A DNA stretch of 64,000 nucleotides from the NCBI RefSeq assembly GCF_018140925.1, contig NZ_CP073315.1:62001-126000 (forward strand). The letters run 5' to 3'. This DNA comes from Psychrobacillus sp. INOP01 (GTDB lineage: Bacteria > Bacillota > Bacilli > Bacillales_A > Planococcaceae). The translations under genes and the position numbers were made by a program. Each line of letters begins with the position of its first letter. Position 1 is the stretch's first letter. Of the stretch, positions 16,472-24,391 are shown one piece after another. The notes under the pieces were generated by a model that did no database searches, had not been told where the DNA came from, and saw only the letters and a list, made by a program, of their open reading frames with translations.

Positions 16472-16840
16472 TTATGCTCTCACATTTTGTAATACGTTAA
16501 TAGCGAACATGATTACACTAAACACTACTAAAACCCCGCCTATCGCAACAAATATCGTAGCTTGCTCGGCTTCTGCTAATATTAAAACAGTTAGCCCAAT
16601 CATCATTAATGGAATACCTATATTTCCACTCCAAAAATGCAGTTTTGCATACATATTTTTAGAAATTGCAGGAAATAGATGATATACAACCCCAGCAAGT
16701 GCAAACGAAACCCAGCCTAATAAATTTATGTGTACATGAACACCTGTTAATGCATAATCATGAGCCATAGACATGTACATTCCTAAACTAACCCCAATTG
16801 CAAAATAAACAACCGAAATTTGAATCAACCTTACTGCCAT
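16472..16840 (-). CDS. Small cytochrome oxidase subunit I-like membrane protein
   Basis: A 122-aa protein with four membrane helices. The segment GVHVHINLLGW (about residues 33-43) has two closely spaced histidines, and VVYHLFPA (about 51-58) a third, resembling haem-liganding helices of haem-copper oxidase subunit I, but the protein is about a quarter of the usual length. Such stand-alone mini-subunits are common in Bacillaceae and may bind haem or sense gas; the role is not established. GAAGGGAG precedes the ATG. Confidence 0.6.
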   Translation of the reverse strand: MAVRLIQISVVYFAIGVSLGMYMSMAHDYALTGVHVHINLLGWVSFALAGVVYHLFPAISKNMYAKLHFWSGNIGIPLMMIGLTVLILAEAEQATIFVAIGGVLVVFSVIMFAINVLQNVRA

Positions 16841-16984
16841 TTTCTTCTCCCTTCGAATAATAGAATTATTAATGCTCTATATTCTATGCAAAGAAGAAAT
16901 TTATTACACCCTACAATATATGAGGTTGTTAGATTAGGAGAAAGTATATGGAATGCGTATGAATATTACCTTTAATCCTCTACC

Positions 16985-17470
16985 TTATTTCCAAACCTCA
17001 TCAAGATGGTTAGAGTAAAATCTTAATGCTTTTTCGTAAGCAAGAATCTGTTTATCATCAGTCGTTTCCAATATTACATCCAACAATAACTCGGTAGCCT
17101 TTGAATGTTCGCTAAGATTATACAAAGTGATGGCGTAGAATACTTGAATAGCTTTATTATTCGGAAATAGTTCCATCCCTTGCATAAATACTTGCTTCGA
17201 TTTCTTATAATCACCTAGTGCTCTATATGTGCTACCCAATCCAATTAGGGCCCCTTCCATTTCATCCTTTGGAAGGCCGAGTTCAATCGCTTTTTTGTAG
17301 TATGGTACAGCTTTTGTTTCTTCTCCTAAAACATCAAAGCTCCAACCACATTGGTAGAGGATATTTGCGTTATTTGGGTATTTTTCTACTAACTGTAGCA
17401 GTAGTTCGTTTGATTGTTTTTTCATTCCATTATTCCTCAAAATAATCGCTTGCTCTATTTCCTTTTGCAT
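16985..17470 (-). CDS. Tetratricopeptide-repeat protein
   Basis: A 161-aa soluble protein made of about four TPR units, for example residues 35-68 (ANILYQCGWSFDVLGEETKA) and 72-105 (EGALIGLGSTYRALGDYKKS). TPRs scaffold protein-protein contacts. It has no signal peptide and no partner gene nearby. GGGAGG lies ten bases before the ATG. A short membrane-protein gene diverges from it. Confidence 0.85.
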   Translation of the reverse strand: MQKEIEQAIILRNNGMKKQSNELLLQLVEKYPNNANILYQCGWSFDVLGEETKAVPYYKKAIELGLPKDEMEGALIGLGSTYRALGDYKKSKQVFMQGMELFPNNKAIQVFYAITLYNLSEHSKATELLLDVILETTDDKQILAYEKALRFYSNHLDEVWK

Positions 17471-17541
17471 AAATGAATATACCTCCCTATAAAGGTATTT
17501 GTTGTTAGATGTAGAATTCTATAATGAAAGGAGTGTTTTTG

Positions 17542-17760
17542 ATGGATATAGCTAGTATTCTATTTGGACTTTTTTTTATTGTCTTGATTGCTCGTGTAAC
17601 TTATCAACTGATCAAGAAGAAACGTTTTCCTACTGTGAATTATCAACCTTTCGATGATGCAATGTCTGGCATCGACCCTGAGGAAAAGCATAACAACCAA
17701 GTATTGAGAGATACCAAGCATGAAAAGAACTATGAAGAACGAACTTCTCGATCAGACTAA
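17542..17760 (+). CDS. Small membrane protein, DUF3951-like
   Basis: A 72-aa protein from the ATG at 17542, chosen for AAAGGAG about 11 bases upstream (an upstream ATG at 17524 overlaps that site). One N-terminal membrane helix (about residues 5-22) is followed by the basic stretch KKKRFP, then TVNYQPFDDAMSG, which resembles DUF3951 proteins, and a charged tail. Function unknown. It converges with the GNAT gene, with an 7-base gap. Confidence 0.65.
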   Translation: MDIASILFGLFFIVLIARVTYQLIKKKRFPTVNYQPFDDAMSGIDPEEKHNNQVLRDTKHEKNYEERTSRSD

Positions 17761-17767
17761 TTTTTTT

Positions 17768-18640
17768 CTATCTTTTATATGCAATCAGAGTATGTTTTAC
17801 TTGAAATCCAGATGCCATATATAGAGCAATTGCAGCTTTGTTGTTAGCCCCTACACTTAATGTAATTTCATCGATTGTTTCAAATGAAAATAAATGATGA
17901 AGAGCAGCTTGCATTAACTTTGTTGCTATTCCTTGACCCCGATAATCTGGCGAAACAGCAATAAATTCAATTGCTCCTTCTCCGTGAAGTGGAATAGCCT
18001 CCACATAAACGTATCCTTTTACCACATTGTTGTCTTGGATGACGAATAATTGATTGTTTTCACTAATTCGCGAAAGAATCTGCTCACTACTATAATACGT
18101 ATTTGGAAAAGCAAGATTATGAAGGTCGCTAAAAGATTTGTGAAAGGAAGATTCATAAGTTTTAATATGTATATCTTGTCCATTCGTTAGACTATTTCTT
18201 TCTGCCTTTAAGATAAGATGATGTCCATTTTCTACTCCATTTTTATTTTCAATAAATTGCCTAACTGAAGTATTTTTTTCATTTACAAAAAACTGGTACT
18301 CGTTTAGTTCAAATGGAATAGTATCCTCTAATGCTTCCCATAGATCATTTGCTATTTGAGGAAATATTTCACCATTTTTAATAAACGGACCCCAAACCTC
18401 AGCACTTTTACTTTCTTCATCTATGTCAAATCCAAGTGCACCTATTATATTGTCATCAACACAGGCAACTACAAGGGATTTCATCAAGTCAATATCTGAG
18501 AAATCGTTTGTTAGAGTTTCATAAATTTCCTTTTTATTTTCCCCGCAATATCCAATATGGGAGTAGTCATCTTTGTTTATAACCTCTAAGAAAAAAGCTA
18601 ACTCCTCTAAATTCGTAGGGGGGCTGATATAGATTTTCAT
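17768..18640 (-). CDS. GNAT-family N-acetyltransferase (tandem domain)
   Basis: A 290-aa acetyltransferase. The C-terminal GNAT domain (about residues 160-290) has the acetyl-CoA loop SPDYRGQGIATKLM (about 232-245) and the later NNKAAIALYMASGF segment. The N-terminal 140 residues look like a second, degenerate GNAT fold (IGALGFDIDEESKSAEVWGPF). The ATG at 18640 has CAGGAG seven bases upstream, whereas the 23-codon extension upstream has none. The substrate cannot be told from sequence. Confidence 0.85.
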   Translation of the reverse strand: MKIYISPPTNLEELAFFLEVINKDDYSHIGYCGENKKEIYETLTNDFSDIDLMKSLVVACVDDNIIGALGFDIDEESKSAEVWGPFIKNGEIFPQIANDLWEALEDTIPFELNEYQFFVNEKNTSVRQFIENKNGVENGHHLILKAERNSLTNGQDIHIKTYESSFHKSFSDLHNLAFPNTYYSSEQILSRISENNQLFVIQDNNVVKGYVYVEAIPLHGEGAIEFIAVSPDYRGQGIATKLMQAALHHLFSFETIDEITLSVGANNKAAIALYMASGFQVKHTLIAYKR

Positions 18641-18914
18641 ATAATTCTCCTGTTCAAAAATACAATTATCTAAATATTTTAATATTAACAATTGTAATAA
18701 TAAACACAAATGGTAAAAAAATCAACTCATTTCTTTAATAATTTGGCTATAGATACTACGGCTGGGAGAGGAAGCTTGATAAACTATCATGCCATAGAGT
18801 ACATCTGTTAGTCTGCATCAAGAAGATTTTGAACAGAAATTCCCTACATTGCTCCTATCTTGTAAATAAAAAGTGAACTTCAATAATTATTCTATAATTA
18901 ACTAAACTGCTATG

Positions 18915-18995
18915 TTAATTCAATAAGAAATATCTACCCATATATGCAGCCACTTGTTCAACTAGAGGAACCAATAGTTTAGGTACATATTTCAC
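18915..18995 (-). CDS. Candidate 26-residue micro-protein
   Basis: A GTG start at 18995 sits six bases behind a strong GGAAAGGAG and opens 26 codons. They encode an amphipathic peptide that begins MKYVPKLLVPLVEQVAAY and ends YFLLN, with a stop at 18915-18917. It begins 22 bases after the stop of the ClbS/DfsB-type gene in the same direction, so it could be cotranslated. No family recognised. It may be a real micro-protein (membrane-active or toxin-like) or the surviving start of a decayed gene. Confidence 0.4.
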   Translation of the reverse strand: MKYVPKLLVPLVEQVAAYMGRYFLLN

Positions 18996-19017
18996 AAACT
19001 TCTCCTTTCCGCTTCTT

Positions 19018-19521
19018 TTATATAGACTTTGCAATAACTTCACATTTTTTTATAGCCCAAATGTAATGATTGGTAGTGTTTGCTGCAAAATAGCTATATA
19101 AATTACTTGTTTTTGTCCACTTATAGTATTTTTTTGTCATGATTTCTTCATTGGTATGTGATTTAATTAAATCCATTATCCTTTCATGGCTTAACATCAA
19201 TTTTTTTATAGCTTGGTTTAATGTTACATTTTGATAGTTTTCCCAAATTTGCATATTTAGTAACTTGATAGAACTCCATTTATAACCTGGTGCTGGCATA
19301 AAAGGAATATCTCCACTCATACCTTCCCTATACCATCTCTCAAGCATTACATGCCATTCATACAGATGCATTAATACATCTCGAAAATTCTTATCTCTTT
19401 CTTGAGTTTCAATAGAAGTGCCCCTTTTTCTGCTGGGTACAGATTCAATTATTTCAAGTAATGATTTAAAATTTTTGCCGCTATTCAGTAATAGAATTTC
19501 TTTTTCACTTACTGCTATCAT
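19018..19521 (-). CDS. ClbS/DfsB family four-helix-bundle protein
   Basis: A 167-aa soluble protein of the ClbS/DfsB (DUF1706) family, DinB-like four-helix bundles. ClbS itself protects E. coli from colibactin, but most relatives are uncharacterised. Typical segments are VPSRKRGTSIETQERDKNFRDVLMHLYEWH (about residues 33-62) and FMPAPGYKWSSIKLLN (about 80-95). The ATG at 19521 has GGAGG nine bases upstream. A micro-ORF follows it in the same direction. Confidence 0.8.
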   Translation of the reverse strand: MIAVSEKEILLLNSGKNFKSLLEIIESVPSRKRGTSIETQERDKNFRDVLMHLYEWHVMLERWYREGMSGDIPFMPAPGYKWSSIKLLNMQIWENYQNVTLNQAIKKLMLSHERIMDLIKSHTNEEIMTKKYYKWTKTSNLYSYFAANTTNHYIWAIKKCEVIAKSI

Positions 19522-19714
19522 GATTATTTCCTCCATTTTTCTATGTATCAACATAAGAATATAAGTTCTTTATTAAATTACAGAATAATTAGAAGTACAG
19601 TTAACATATTGTTGATCTGAGTCAATTTCATATTTTGTTTTTAATCTGCACATTCAATTTAAGTGTAACTTTTCACACTGGATCGCCGAGATCTACTTGT
19701 TGTTTTGGACGTAA

Positions 19715-19742
19715 AAATAGACCATCGAAAATGATGGTCTTG
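19715..19742 (-). terminator. Terminator after the cupin gene
   Basis: Leftward AGACCATC pairs with GATGGTCT (19719-19726 with 19733-19740) and is followed by ATTTTTA. It lies 35 bases beyond the cupin stop codon. Confidence 0.75.
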
Positions 19743-19774
19743 TTTAACTAGTGCACCCATGAGTTAAACAAAAT

Positions 19775-20131
19775 CTATTTCTTTATTGGCATAAATAAAG
19801 AAGGATTTAACTCAACACTTTCAATTACAATAGCATTTAACCCATTCTCTGATTTAGTTTCATGCCATTCATCTTTTTCCCAAAATACAGCATCTCCAGG
19901 CTGAACTTTTATATAATTTTCCTTATCATTGCAAACAAGCCCTTCTCCATTTATAACAACCAAAAGTTGAGGTACTACTGCTTGGTGGTACCCTACAATC
20001 CCATTTGCGTCTAAGTGCATATATCCTATATTAGTTGCTTGATCTGTTTGAATAACACGAGACATAATAAAATTTGAATTGAACTTTGAAATCTTCTTAC
20101 CACTATCTTTACTAAAATTATAAAACTCCAT
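19775..20131 (-). CDS. Cupin-domain protein
   Basis: A 118-aa single-domain cupin, a small beta-barrel that often binds a metal. The segments GIVGYHQAVVPQLLVVINGEG (about residues 45-65) and VQPGDAVFWEKDEWHETKS (about 77-95) are the two cupin motifs, with candidate ligands H50, Q55 and H91. Ribosome site GGAGG is seven bases before the ATG at 20131. It stands alone with its own terminator; substrate unknown. Confidence 0.8.
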   Translation of the reverse strand: MEFYNFSKDSGKKISKFNSNFIMSRVIQTDQATNIGYMHLDANGIVGYHQAVVPQLLVVINGEGLVCNDKENYIKVQPGDAVFWEKDEWHETKSENGLNAIVIESVELNPSLFMPIKK

Positions 20132-20234
20132 TATATACCTCCAAAATATTCGTATATACAACACTTATTCAACCACGTAGAACAAAAACCCTTTAATTTT
20201 TACTCGGGCGGCTCCTCCACTAACTAACTGTCTA

Positions 20235-20459
20235 CTACAATGTAGGCTTATTAGCTTCTTTCTTCTGTTTCCTTCGGTTAAAAAAGCGCCATATATAAAA
20301 GATAGTCCATGCTATTACTAAGACTAACAATCGAACATACTGATGCTCTTGTTCACCATAAAATATAATGATGCATCCTATAACAAACGTTGGGACTGCA
20401 AAATATATCCCGATTCTTACTTCCTTGTTTTTTAAACTTAATTCAAACCGTTCACTCAT
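20235..20459 (-). CDS. Small two-span membrane protein
   Basis: A 74-aa protein from the ATG at 20459, where GGTGGAG is well placed; the longer upstream ORF has no ribosome site. Two membrane helices (about residues 14-32 and 39-56) are followed by a strongly basic tail (RRKQKKEANK). No family recognised. Confidence 0.6.
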   Translation of the reverse strand: MSERFELSLKNKEVRIGIYFAVPTFVIGCIIIFYGEQEHQYVRLLVLVIAWTIFYIWRFFNRRKQKKEANKPTL

Positions 20460-20793
20460 ATACTCCACCCTATTTATCGTTGTGCAACTAACCTGCCAAA
20501 ACTCTAATACGTTTGAAACGAATATGTATATTTTCCATTTGAAATTAAGACATACATTTTCCACTATTAAGCTAAAATGTTATGTTAGTAAGAACATACC
20601 CTTTGTTTATAATTCTATTAAGTTGGCAATAATTCCTTTAATAAAAATACTATTTTAGGTGGAATGGAATTGTTGCTGTCAAAAGCTTGTACCTCGTCTG
20701 AAGCTGAATAAAAAAGGCTTAAGTCCGATTATGTATGGACTTAAGCCTTTTATTTATTCATATTGAACTTTCACTATTATTATTGAAGTAACT
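20460..20793. other. Short gene-free stretch with the exporter terminator
   Basis: About 330 bases. Only the terminator at 20711-20752 is recognisable; the forward ORF at 20368-20658 is a shadow without a ribosome site. Confidence 0.5.
20711..20752. terminator. Bidirectional terminator after the MFS exporter
   Basis: AAAGGCTTAAGTCC (20713-20726) and its perfect complement (20737-20750) flank a 10-base loop, with A and T runs on both sides. It lies about 45 bases beyond the exporter stop codon. Confidence 0.85.
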
Positions 20794-22179
20794 TTAACTT
20801 GTCTTTTTAGGGGTAAACCATGTGATAACGAACGCTATCATAGAGATAACAAACATATAGAAGTACGTTTTACTCGCAGCACTAATATAACCTGTCATAG
20901 ATTCTAAAGAAACATTCAATAATTGAATAGTATAAATCGTCATAATAACTGCTGTACCAATTGCTCCAGCTAGCTGGCGCACTGTATTATTAATCGCCGA
21001 TCCATGAGAGGCTAATTCTCTAGGTAATGCATTTAAAGCAGCTGTGTTTAACGGCATCGTAATAAACGCTAAACCAATACGCAATAAAATTGTACGAACT
21101 AAAATATATGCTGTTGTTGTTTCTGTTGATAAATCAATAACTGCAAGCATCGATATCGCGATTAAACCTGTACCTAGTATGAATAATGGTTTTGCCCCAA
21201 ATTTATCGAATAGCTTACCGGTTACCGGGGAAAGCATAGCATTGATAATGGCACCCGGTAATAATAACAATCCAGCTTCAAGTGCTGTAAATCCTCGTCC
21301 ATCCTGCAAATAAATCGGCAGTAATATTAAATCAGCATACATTAAAATTGTAATTACAATATTAATTACCGTCGTCATCGTAAATATTTTAAATTTGAAA
21401 ACATTTAAATTCAATAAAGGCTCAGTAGACTTTATTTGTCGGTGACAGAACAAAATCGTTACGAGCAAACCTCCAACAATTGATGTAACGACGATAAAAT
21501 CATCCCATCCTCGGCTGCCTGCACTACTAAAGCCAAAAAGAACAAACCCAAAGCCAATAGTTGAATAAATCACACTTACTATGTCTAGCTTTACTTTTGA
21601 CGTTTCAGTTACATTAACTAAATATTTTTTAGCTAGAATGATAATTACTGCTACGAATGGAATCATGATGATAAATAACCATCGCCAAGATAAATACTCT
21701 AGAATAAATCCCGCTAATGTTGGTGCAATTGCTGGTGCAAAAATAATTGCGAAGCCAATCTTTCCCATAATCTCTCCACGTTTTTCAGCCGGGTATAGAT
21801 AAACTATTACAGTCATCATTAGTGGGATAATAATTCCAGCACCTACTGCTTGAATCATTCTACCTGTTAATAATATGCCGAAATTATTCGCACATGCTGC
21901 AACAATAGAGCCTATTAGTAAAAATAACAATGAACTTATAAATAATTGACGTGTCGAAAAACGTTTCATTAAGAACGCTGTAATAGGTACTAACACACCG
22001 TTTACAAGCATAAAGCCTGTTGCTAACCATTGAATCGTTGCGGTATTTACATCAAAAACCACCATTAAATCACTAAATGCAACATTTAACAATGTTTGAT
22101 TTAACGTAGAAAAAAAAGTCCCCGTTATCATTATGATAAGAAGCAATTTTTGGGTACTACTCGATATTTCATTTTGCAT
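20794..22179 (-). CDS. MFS multidrug exporter, DHA2 family (LmrB/EmrB-like)
   Basis: A drug/proton antiporter of the DHA2 family with about 14 membrane spans, 461 aa. Motif C is seen as the GFILEYLSWRWLFII region (about residues 157-171), and ATIQWLATGFMLVNGVLVPITAFLMKR (about 46-72) is the family N-terminal signature. It is closest in feel to Bacillus LmrB/MdrP. The gene is divergent from a TetR-family repressor, the usual arrangement for a self-regulated pump. Inverted GACA/TGTC elements lie between them. Confidence 0.92.
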   Translation of the reverse strand: MQNEISSSTQKLLLIIMITGTFFSTLNQTLLNVAFSDLMVVFDVNTATIQWLATGFMLVNGVLVPITAFLMKRFSTRQLFISSLLFLLIGSIVAACANNFGILLTGRMIQAVGAGIIIPLMMTVIVYLYPAEKRGEIMGKIGFAIIFAPAIAPTLAGFILEYLSWRWLFIIMIPFVAVIIILAKKYLVNVTETSKVKLDIVSVIYSTIGFGFVLFGFSSAGSRGWDDFIVVTSIVGGLLVTILFCHRQIKSTEPLLNLNVFKFKIFTMTTVINIVITILMYADLILLPIYLQDGRGFTALEAGLLLLPGAIINAMLSPVTGKLFDKFGAKPLFILGTGLIAISMLAVIDLSTETTTAYILVRTILLRIGLAFITMPLNTAALNALPRELASHGSAINNTVRQLAGAIGTAVIMTIYTIQLLNVSLESMTGYISAASKTYFYMFVISMIAFVITWFTPKKTS

Positions 22180-22208
22180 AAAAAATTCCTTCCCTTATAA
22201 TATATATT

Positions 22209-22283
22209 ATCGACAAAGTGTCTAAAAAATATAATAGCAGAAGAATTTAAACGACCATATACAATCAGGACGTTTCTGTCGAT
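22209..22283. promoter_or_regulatory. Candidate TetR operators in the divergent promoter region
   Basis: GACA-AAG-TGTC (22212-22222) is an 11-base palindrome. ATCGACA (22209-22215) recurs inverted at 22277-22283, within GACGTTTCTGTCGAT. The sites face each other about 65 bp apart between the exporter and its TetR-type repressor. Confidence 0.45.
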
Positions 22284-22319
22284 TAATGAACAATTTAATA
22301 TTAAAAAGGAATGATTTAC

Positions 22320-22859
22320 ATGACTTTGAAAGAAGATCCTCGTACCATTCGTACACAGGAAATGCTTAAAGATGCCTTACTAACACTATTACAAGAAGGT
22401 TACTCGCTACACCAAATTTCTATTCATAAATTAACGCAGAGAGCAAAATTGAATCGAACCACCTTTTATTTACACTATCAAAATATTAATGAGTTAAAGG
22501 AACATTTAACAAATGATATTTTACAAGTGCTAACTGATAAAATAGAAAATTTGACTTCCATTTTTGATAGAAATCGAAAAGAGCACTTAATACAGCTTTT
22601 GGATTATCTTCTTGACCAAAGGAATCATATACTTGCTTTAGTACAGTTTGAACAAATTGAGAAACATTTACTTTTTTTGATGAAAGATTTAATAGTAACC
22701 CGCAGAAATCAATCTAAGAATATAGGAAGAAAAATCATTGTTGATCCAGATATTAAAACTGCCTCTATTATCGGCGTCATTATGTGGTGGTTAAAAGATG
22801 GCTTACACCTGGATTCATCATATATTGCAGAGCAGATTAATCTTATGTATCGATCATAA
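22320..22859 (+). CDS. TetR/AcrR-family transcriptional regulator
   Basis: A 179-aa repressor. The N-terminal helix-turn-helix is clear: IRTQEMLKDALLTLL, then ISIHKLTQRAKLNRTTFYLH (about residues 35-54), where the FYLHY box is typical. The C-terminal ligand domain includes IGVIMWWLKDGLHLDSSYIA, seen in TetR_C_33-type members. The ATG at 22320 has AAAGGA nine bases upstream. It probably represses the divergent exporter gene. Confidence 0.88.
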   Translation: MTLKEDPRTIRTQEMLKDALLTLLQEGYSLHQISIHKLTQRAKLNRTTFYLHYQNINELKEHLTNDILQVLTDKIENLTSIFDRNRKEHLIQLLDYLLDQRNHILALVQFEQIEKHLLFLMKDLIVTRRNQSKNIGRKIIVDPDIKTASIIGVIMWWLKDGLHLDSSYIAEQINLMYRS

Positions 22860-22952
22860 TTATAATTTCAAAATTGAAATTTAAATTGCCAAAACATTGT
22901 TTGCACAACGTTTTTACACACTATACGAATTTATATTAATATCATACAAATG

Positions 22953-23471
<519 letters not shown>

Positions 23472-23496
23472 TTAAATATGTCGCTCCTTAATATAA

Positions 23497-23949
23497 TTAA
23501 TAATTTCTTTTGTTTCCTTTTTTTACAAATTCCCAGTCTTTTTCTATATTTCTTCTTACTCTATATAGAAGATTGAAAATGTTCTCTACTTCTATCTCGG
23601 AAAATCCCTCTAATGCAACGATATTGGAATAATCATTTTCTCTTTTTATCAGAGGGTAAACATTTTTCCCTTTCTCAGTTGGAAATAGTTTTTTAATTTT
23701 TTTGTTATGCTTATCTTCTTTCTTTTCAATAAAACCATTAATTTCAAGCTTCTTTATAGCGCGAGCTGCTGTTGTCCGATCGACTTTTATCATCTCAGCT
23801 AACTTTTCTTGAATGATTCCTGGACATTCACATATTCGCACAAGGTACAAGTATTGCCCTTTTGTAAGGTCGAATTCTTTAAATTCTATATTACTTACAG
23901 AATCTAATGCCCGTGCTATCATTCCAATTTCTCGAAGAATTTCCTTCAT
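23497..23949 (-). CDS. MarR-family transcriptional regulator
   Basis: A 150-aa winged-helix dimer. The recognition region PGIIQEKLAEMIKVDRTTAARAIKKLEINGFIEKK (about residues 43-77) is typical of MarR, followed by a wing rich in Lys (KEDKHNKKIKK). AAGGAG precedes the ATG. It is transcribed ahead of paiA, probably as one unit. Two palindromes of the form TGTTGCA-N2-TGCAACA, 47 bp apart centre to centre, overlap its promoter and probably give autorepression. Confidence 0.88.
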   Translation of the reverse strand: MKEILREIGMIARALDSVSNIEFKEFDLTKGQYLYLVRICECPGIIQEKLAEMIKVDRTTAARAIKKLEINGFIEKKEDKHNKKIKKLFPTEKGKNVYPLIKRENDYSNIVALEGFSEIEVENIFNLLYRVRRNIEKDWEFVKKGNKRNY

Positions 23950-23973
23950 AATATACTCCTTAGTTCATATTTT

Positions 23974-24036
23974 TGTTGCAAATGCAATAAAATTGAGGTG
24001 CATTAAATTTAACATGAACATGTTGCATTTGCAACA
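23974..24036 (-). promoter_or_regulatory. marR-paiA promoter with two TTGCA-N2-TGCAA operators
   Basis: Site 1, TTGCAAATGCAA, is at 23976-23987; site 2, TGTTGCATTTGCAACA, with 7-bp arms, is at 24021-24036. Leftward TTGCAA in site 2 is followed 17 bases later by TAAATT, a possible -35/-10 pair, so site 2 would cover the -35 and site 1 would lie downstream of the start point. Confidence 0.55.
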
Positions 24037-24391
24037 AAAAACCAATAAGGAAGGTCCTGCTTACAAACACATATATTTTGGTATTCTAATATTGACTAAG
24101 AGATAAAAACATGTACTATGTTCCGTAATTTACAGACTGTTACGCTTAGCAAAACACGGGAGATGAATCCTACTCTGGGTCTTGCACTAGCCTTGCTTTT
24201 TTCTAGTAGGTATGAAGTTGCTTCCTATTTTACCTATCAAATCAATATAAGTATTCTGAAGACTAAGCCTTTGTTGTACAATTTTATATATTTTGAAATA
24301 GAAAAAACTCATTTGCAATGTTTATTGCAAATGAGTTTTTCTTCACTGACCGACAGCTAGCTCTTCACTTAATTATCACTTTTTTATTAAT
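24037..24391. other. Gene-free stretch upstream of marR
   Basis: No credible gene: the forward 80-codon ORF at 24118-24360 lacks a ribosome site and runs through the terminator at 24303-24340. Confidence 0.5.
24303..24340. terminator. Bidirectional terminator after the UvrA-like gene
   Basis: Sixteen-base perfect arms (24303-24318 and 24325-24340) around a TGTTTA loop, with A and T tracts at the ends. Its stem contains ATTTGCAA/TTGCAAAT, the same half-site as the marR operators 300 bases away. Confidence 0.85.

Noticed and set aside
24118-24360. Forward 80-codon ORF
   Set aside because: No ribosome site and it runs through a strong terminator hairpin.
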